Shown piece after piece: positions 7,895-11,445 of a stretch of 11,445 bases of DNA; position 1 is the first letter of the stretch; every line of letters begins with the position of its first letter. The translations under genes and the position numbers were made by a program. The stretch lies in NCBI GenBank assembly GCA_029551925.1, contig JAKPEO010000059.1:1-11445 (forward strand). The letters run 5' to 3'. Below the pieces are notes generated by a model that had not been told where the DNA came from, did no database searches, and was given only the letters and a program-made list of their open reading frames with translations. This DNA comes from a bacterium (GTDB lineage: Bacteria > JAGOBX01).

Positions 7895-8698
7895 TTATTT
7901 ATTTTCATCTAAAATATTGAAATGTTCAATTTTTAAACTTGCGCCTGTTTCAGTGTTAATAGTCAAAATTACAGAATTTAATTGTGAAAATCTACTTTTT
8001 GCCGGCTCGAATTTATTTGGCATCGCAGTAAGAAATTTTTTTATTACAATATCTTTATCTACACCGATAACTGAATTATCATACGGTCCTGTCATTCCGA
8101 CATCTGTTATAAATGCCGTATGATTATTCAAAATTCTGCAGTCATTAGTTTGAATATGAGTGTGCGTACCAATAACAGCGCTAACGCGAGATGCTGTAAA
8201 ATAAGCGAATGCAACTTTTTCAGAGGTCGCCTCAGCGTGAAAATCAACAATAATAATATTTGTCTGATTTTTTATTTTGGTAAATATGTCATCAAATTTT
8301 CTGAATGGACAATCGGCGTCTGAAATAAAAACTTTTCCTAATAAATTTACAACAGCAATTTTATAATGAGATTGTGTAATAATGGTAAAACCGCTGCCAG
8401 GCACGCCGTCCGGATAATTTGCAGGTCTGATAATTTTTTTGTTATTATTAAGATACTGATAAATTTCTTTTTTGCTCCATATATGATTTCCAGAAGTGAT
8501 TACATCTATTCCTAATTTAAAAAAATCATCTGCTATTTCAGGAGTTATACCGAGTCCGCCCGCGGAATTTTCGCCGTTTGCTATTACAAAATCTATGCTT
8601 TGTTCTGTTAATGTTTTTTTAAAATATTTTGCGATTATATTTCTGCCGGATCTGCCGAATATATCGCCGATAAACCAAATTTTTATATTGCGCGTCAT
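7895..8698 (-). CDS. ymdB: YmdB-family metallophosphoesterase (TIGR00282 type)
   Basis: A binuclear-metal phosphoesterase. The Bacillus subtilis homologue hydrolyses cyclic nucleotides such as 2',3'-cNMP or cAMP and influences biofilm and motility decisions. It has 267 residues, as in the family. Metal-site motifs are all present: FIGDIFG (9-15) with D12; ANGENSAGG (40-48) with E43 and N44; TSGNH (68-72) with N71; VDFHAE (151-156) with H154; and GTHTHIQT (177-184) with H179 and H181. The later conserved block TDVGMTGPYDNSVIG (198-212) is also intact. There is no signal peptide, so it is cytoplasmic. It lies 12 bp after the hydrolase stop and 23 bp before folD, consistent with one transcript. 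No clear Shine-Dalgarno precedes the ATG. The family call is firm, but the physiological substrate is not known here. Confidence 0.9.
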   Translation of the reverse strand: MTRNIKIWFIGDIFGRSGRNIIAKYFKKTLTEQSIDFVIANGENSAGGLGITPEIADDFFKLGIDVITSGNHIWSKKEIYQYLNNNKKIIRPANYPDGVPGSGFTIITQSHYKIAVVNLLGKVFISDADCPFRKFDDIFTKIKNQTNIIIVDFHAEATSEKVAFAYFTASRVSAVIGTHTHIQTNDCRILNNHTAFITDVGMTGPYDNSVIGVDKDIVIKKFLTAMPNKFEPAKSRFSQLNSVILTINTETGASLKIEHFNILDENK

Positions 8699-8710
8699 AG
8701 AAAAAACATT

Positions 8711-9667
8711 TTACTTAATTTTTAAAATAAAATCAATTACTTCTTTTTCATATAATTTCGGATTTATTTCATAGACATTGTGATGTTCAGCGTTTGATAT
8801 TTCTATATATTTATATTGATTTTTGAATAGCGAAAATAATGCGCGCATTTTTAGCGGGTCGGTTTTGAAATCATTGGTGCCGGCTAAAAATAATACTGGA
8901 TTATCAATAATATTAGCATATTTAAATGGGGTATTTGCATTAACATCAAGATTAAAAATTATCGACGCCCAAAATTTTAAAAAGTGTATTAATGCAGTCG
9001 GTAGTTTTTGAATTTTTAATCTGTTTTCTACCGCATTTTCTAATGAAAAATAACAGCCCTCGATTATTAATCCGCAGAGATTCGGAATTGTTAGCGATTG
9101 CTCTTGAAAATTATAAAGCGCTTTTAATCCGGCGGCCGCGCCCATTGATATGCCAAAAATAATTATTTTTTTGTTTGGATAATTTGAGGCAATAAATCGC
9201 AAGAGCGTTTGAACTTCTGTAAATTCGCGCACACCAACATAAGTATAAATGCCGCCGCTTTCAGAATATCCGCGAAAATGCGGAGCGATGACAGGCGCGC
9301 GATGCTTCCGCAAAAATTGTATGCGTTTTTTTTCCGAAGCGTTAACAGGATGGCCATAGCCGTGTAAAAAAATAATGATCGGCGTATCAAATTTATTATC
9401 AATATTAATTAGTTCTTCTGTATCGGCAAAAATCATAGTTTCAATTTTTACATTGTCCGATGTTTTTAAATAGATTTTTGTATGTTTCAGGTCATTTAAT
9501 GAAATCTCTAAATTGCGTGTAGGCATAATTTTTTTTAATGCTTTTATAATAGCTGAGTCATTTGCTGATTTATAGACTGGCCGCACTAATGTAAAAACCG
9601 ATAAAATCATTATTAAATTAAACACTATCAAAAAACTCAAAAAGAACCAGATAATTTTTTTTTTCAT
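8711..9667 (-). CDS. Membrane-anchored alpha/beta hydrolase, unknown substrate
   Basis: A 318-residue serine hydrolase of the alpha/beta fold. A single hydrophobic segment at about 5-28, after MKKK, looks like an uncleaved membrane anchor or signal peptide. The rest then probably faces the periplasm or outer side. The oxyanion region is LHGYGHP (101-107). APHFRGYSESGG (128-139) resembles the family block after strand 4. The nucleophile elbow is GISMGAAAG (172-180) with S174. The acid is probably D266 in AGTNDFKTDP, and the base H295 or H296 in NAEHHNVY. The layout resembles YfhR/YqkD-type or BAAT-like hydrolases of poorly known function; an esterase, thioesterase or peptidase role is possible. 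It sits between dnaA (14-bp gap) and ymdB (12-bp gap), and no Shine-Dalgarno is evident. Confidence 0.85.
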   Translation of the reverse strand: MKKKIIWFFLSFLIVFNLIMILSVFTLVRPVYKSANDSAIIKALKKIMPTRNLEISLNDLKHTKIYLKTSDNVKIETMIFADTEELINIDNKFDTPIIIFLHGYGHPVNASEKKRIQFLRKHRAPVIAPHFRGYSESGGIYTYVGVREFTEVQTLLRFIASNYPNKKIIIFGISMGAAAGLKALYNFQEQSLTIPNLCGLIIEGCYFSLENAVENRLKIQKLPTALIHFLKFWASIIFNLDVNANTPFKYANIIDNPVLFLAGTNDFKTDPLKMRALFSLFKNQYKYIEISNAEHHNVYEINPKLYEKEVIDFILKIK

Positions 9668-9681
9668 TTATGTTGTGATTT

Positions 9682-11046
9682 TTATGATTTACTGCATATT
9701 AGATTTGTCAGGTCTTTTACTACTCTGCAAACTTTATCGTCATTTGTGGCAATTAGATTTTTGATTTTTTTGCAAGCGTGATTAATTGTTGACTTATCAA
9801 TTTTTCCGAAGTCATTAGAAATTTTTTGCAAACTGAAATTGGTAAGTTCGCGAGTTAAATAAATAGCAATATATTTAGGCAACAGAATATCCTGCTTGCG
9901 GATTTTGGTTTTCATTAAATCTATCTGGATATTGAAATATTGCGAGACCGAAGTTTGAATATCGTTTATTGTTATTGCCTGCGGAATATTAGAAATTTTA
10001 GAGAATACTTCGTCAATAGTGATTTTATTTATATTTTTTTTAGTGACTGATAGATATGCAATGAGTTTATTTAAAGCCACATCTATTTTTTTTAGAGAAG
10101 CATTGCCGCATTGCTCTAAAAAATAATTAATCAAATCGTCGTGTAAAAATAATTCGCAATCTTCGAGTTTATTTTTTATAAATTTAATTTTTAAATTATT
10201 CGACGGCTTTTGAATTTCAAGCGAAAGCCCTGTGCTGAATCTATTGATGAGCCGCGGCATAAAATCTACTAATTTCAAAGGATTTATTGACGATGTTATA
10301 ATTAACTGATTGTTTTTTTGTATCAGATTATTGTATATGTGGAATAATTCTTCCTGCACGCTGAAGCAGCCCTCTAATTCTTCAATATTTTCGATAATGA
10401 AAATATCTGCATTGCGGAACCGCTCGCGAAATTCGAGTTGTGAATTTCTGCGCAGAGCATTAAGATATAAGTCTTTAAAAAAATTAGCGTCAAAATATTT
10501 AAGATTTATTTGCGGCTGCACTGATAATATGTGTTTTGCGATAGATTGTGCTAAATGCGATTTGCCCGCGCCTTCTTCACCGTATAAAATAAATGGATTG
10601 AATAATTGTCCTAAATTTTTCGCGACTATAATAGCATTTTTATACGCTACTTTATTAGAATCGTCAATTATAAAATTATCAAATTCAAATTTCGGATTTA
10701 ATTTGATGCTTATTTGGTTAGTATAAAATAATTCGCGCTGCGCAGAAAAATTATTAGAATATATTCTATTTTTATATATTGCATTTTGATTGTTTTCATT
10801 AGCTGCGATGTGAAATTCTATTTTTTCAATTTTATAATTTAATAATTTAGCGGCGCTGTAAAAATAAGTTTTGTATAATTCATTGATTTTATTTTTGAAT
10901 AATGTGTTTTCAACTGTAATAGTTAATGTGTTGTTTTTTAATTCTAAAATTAGCGGGGCAATCCATAAATTGTATTTAGCATCGTCTTTGATTAGATTTT
11001 TTAATTCATATTTGAACAACTTATCATTAAAAATTATTTCAGACAC
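9682..11046 (-). CDS. dnaA: Chromosomal replication initiator DnaA (divergent)
   Basis: An AAA+ ATPase that binds DnaA boxes at oriC and opens the duplex. With a GTG start at 11046 it has 454 residues, the usual length. This start puts AGGCGG just upstream and places domain I a few residues in; a TTG at 11091 would add 15 residues. Domain I shows NLWIAPL. The AAA+ core has: FDNFIIDDSN; Walker A GEEGAGKS (156-163); Walker B IFIIEN (215-220) where relatives have LLIDD; sensor 1 IITSS; the arginine-finger region RLINRFSTGL (265-274); and a sensor 2 position with Lys (SLKKIDVAL, K319) where relatives have Arg (VRELEGAL). Domain IV has IAIYLTRELTNFSLQKI and the signature DKSTINHA (417-424), with Lys for the usual His. 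The alignment is convincing throughout, so this is DnaA or a close DnaA paralogue. It leads the cluster with the hydrolase, ymdB and folD. No dnaN or recF follows. Confidence 0.9.
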   Translation of the reverse strand: MSEIIFNDKLFKYELKNLIKDDAKYNLWIAPLILELKNNTLTITVENTLFKNKINELYKTYFYSAAKLLNYKIEKIEFHIAANENNQNAIYKNRIYSNNFSAQRELFYTNQISIKLNPKFEFDNFIIDDSNKVAYKNAIIVAKNLGQLFNPFILYGEEGAGKSHLAQSIAKHILSVQPQINLKYFDANFFKDLYLNALRRNSQLEFRERFRNADIFIIENIEELEGCFSVQEELFHIYNNLIQKNNQLIITSSINPLKLVDFMPRLINRFSTGLSLEIQKPSNNLKIKFIKNKLEDCELFLHDDLINYFLEQCGNASLKKIDVALNKLIAYLSVTKKNINKITIDEVFSKISNIPQAITINDIQTSVSQYFNIQIDLMKTKIRKQDILLPKYIAIYLTRELTNFSLQKISNDFGKIDKSTINHACKKIKNLIATNDDKVCRVVKDLTNLICSKS

Positions 11047-11049
11047 AAG

Positions 11050-11055
11050 CCGCCT
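11050..11055 (-). promoter_or_regulatory. Ribosome binding site that favours the GTG start of dnaA
   Basis: On the - strand the bases read AGGCGG (with GAGG at 11053-11056), just before the GTG at 11044-11046. No comparable site precedes the upstream TTG at 11089-11091. Confidence 0.5.
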
Positions 11056-11109
11056 CAAATTATTATTTTCTTGAAACCCAAAATACGGCAAACTAACAAC
11101 TAATCAAAA

Positions 11110-11136
11110 TGACGATAAGCGATAATGAAAATTATC
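11110..11136. promoter_or_regulatory. Cluster of three TTATC/GATAA elements in the dnaA leader, possible operator
   Basis: Two GATAA units (11114-11118 and 11121-11125) face a TTATC (11132-11136). The inner pair forms a perfect inverted repeat, GATAAT-GAAA-ATTATC, at 11121-11136. TTATC is the first half of the classical DnaA box, but no full TTATNCACA is present; the best is TTATCGTCA on the - strand at 11110-11118. Autoregulation by DnaA is possible but not shown. Confidence 0.25.
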
Positions 11137-11150
11137 TTTGTTAATGAATA

Positions 11151-11161
11151 ATTATATTATA
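11151..11161 (-). promoter_or_regulatory. Possible -10 region for dnaA
   Basis: Two overlapping TATAAT hexamers (11151-11156 and 11156-11161) read toward dnaA. No convincing TTGACA-like -35 sits 16-18 bases upstream; that position falls in the hairpin loop and stem. In such AT-rich DNA the match alone is weak. Confidence 0.3.
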
Positions 11162-11163
11162 AA

Positions 11164-11215
11164 AAATCAAAAAAATAAGGGCGTTTGTTTAATTCAATCC
11201 TTAATTTTTTGATTT
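11164..11215 (-). terminator. AT-rich hairpin between tRNA-Arg and dnaA, possible terminator
   Basis: Arms at 11164-11180 and 11199-11215 are 17 bp long with one mismatch and an 18-base loop. On the - strand the 3' arm is T-rich and is followed by more T and the TATAAT pair. This fits termination of the tRNA transcript upstream of a separate dnaA promoter. The stem is low in G+C, so a weak terminator or a folded leader is also possible. Confidence 0.45.
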
Positions 11216-11242
11216 GTTAGATGCCATATTTTTTTAATTAAG

Positions 11243-11316
11243 CACGCCCAAGAGGAGTCGAACCTCTAACCTTCTGGTCCGTAGCCAGATACTCTATCCA
11301 GTTGAGCTATGGGCGC
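11243..11316 (-). tRNA. tRNA-Arg (anticodon ACG)
   Basis: The - strand folds into a full cloverleaf of 74 bases including the discriminator G. The acceptor is GCGCCCA with TGGGCGT. The D stem is GCTC/GAGT, the anticodon stem TCTGG/CCAGA with loop CTACGGA, the variable loop AGGTT, and the T stem AGAGG/CCTCT with loop TTCGACT. The ACG anticodon would be read as ICG after TadA deamination and decode CGN arginine codons. CCA is not encoded. The first acceptor pair is G1-U72 rather than the usual G-C. Confidence 0.95.
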
Positions 11317-11344
11317 ACTTATAAATTTTCAAAAACCGAAATTA

Positions 11345-11372
11345 ATTATATTGAACTAAAAAAAAAAGTCAA
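11345..11372 (-). promoter_or_regulatory. Sigma-70-type promoter of tRNA-Arg
   Basis: Reading on the - strand: -35 TTGACT (11367-11372), a 16-bp T-rich spacer, and -10 TATAAT (11345-11350). Transcription would begin near 11338, giving a leader of about 20 bases before the mature tRNA 5' end at 11316. Confidence 0.75.
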
Positions 11373-11378
11373 GTATTG

Positions 11379-11392
11379 AAAAAAATTTTTTT
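11379..11392 (-). promoter_or_regulatory. A7T7 tract, possible UP element for the tRNA promoter
   Basis: Seven A followed by seven T lie 6 bases upstream of the -35, where an UP element bound by the alpha subunit of RNA polymerase would sit in a strong stable-RNA promoter. The remaining bases to 11445 are AT-rich, and nothing else could be assigned there. Confidence 0.4.
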
Positions 11393-11445
11393 ATTGCATT
11401 TTTAAATTAATTAAGTTAATATTTTTGAGTTTTTTATAGAAAATT

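Noticed and set aside
11047-11091. Longer dnaA starting at TTG 11091
   Set aside because: The extra 15 residues do not resemble DnaA domain I and no ribosome binding site precedes the TTG, whereas AGGCGG precedes the GTG at 11046. It cannot be fully excluded.
11092-11242. Replication origin next to dnaA
   Set aside because: The stretch is AT-rich but has no TTATNCACA box. Only TTATC half-sites are present, so calling an origin is not justified.
1-11445. CRISPR array, insertion sequence or defence system
   Set aside because: No regularly spaced direct repeats, transposase motifs or terminal inverted repeats were seen. The only tandem repeats are protein-coding Ig-like units.

Overview
The window is AT-rich (by eye roughly 30% G+C) and uses the standard genetic code. 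It reads as a stretch of chromosome from an uncultured bacterium. The large surface protein on the left combines a parallel beta-helix, fibronectin III domains, a 'GWNQIGNP' module and a C-terminal FlgD/type-IX-like tail. That style is common in Gram-negative-type candidate phyla such as the WOR-3, Cloacimonadota or Elusimicrobiota-like lineages. This placement is an inference from protein style, and no marker here fixes the phylum.

Layout. (1) Positions 1-5217, + strand: the 3' part of a giant secreted, multidomain protein. Its frame is open through the left edge, so its true start lies outside the window. (2) Positions 5226-5261: a perfect 36-bp palindrome directly after that gene. (3) Positions 5299-6998, + strand: a tightly packed set of shikimate kinase (aroK), hypoxanthine phosphoribosyltransferase (hpt) and uracil phosphoribosyltransferase (upp). 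The spacings are 0 bp and a 4-bp overlap. (4) Positions 6981-11046, - strand: in transcription order dnaA, a membrane-anchored alpha/beta hydrolase, a YmdB-family metallophosphoesterase and folD, with gaps of only 12-23 bp. The ends of folD and upp overlap by 18 bp, tail to tail. (5) Positions 11047-11445: the dnaA leader, an AT-rich hairpin, tRNA-Arg(ACG) on the - strand, and a strong sigma-70-type promoter with an A/T tract upstream. The last ~50 bases are featureless AT-rich DNA.

How it fits together. The + strand group supplies aromatic precursors (AroK) and nucleotide salvage (Hpt for purines, Upp for uracil). The - strand group joins replication initiation (DnaA), one-carbon metabolism (FolD), a cyclic-nucleotide-type phosphodiesterase (YmdB) and a hydrolase of unknown substrate. 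No mobile element, CRISPR array or defence system is visible. The points most worth a second look are: a DnaA that departs from the family at Walker B, sensor 2 and the DNA-recognition motif; a FolD lacking the usual NADP-phosphate contacts; a surface protein whose Ig-like repeats carry near-identical DNA patches; the four-unit palindrome; and the upp/folD overlap. Most of the other content is ordinary housekeeping.
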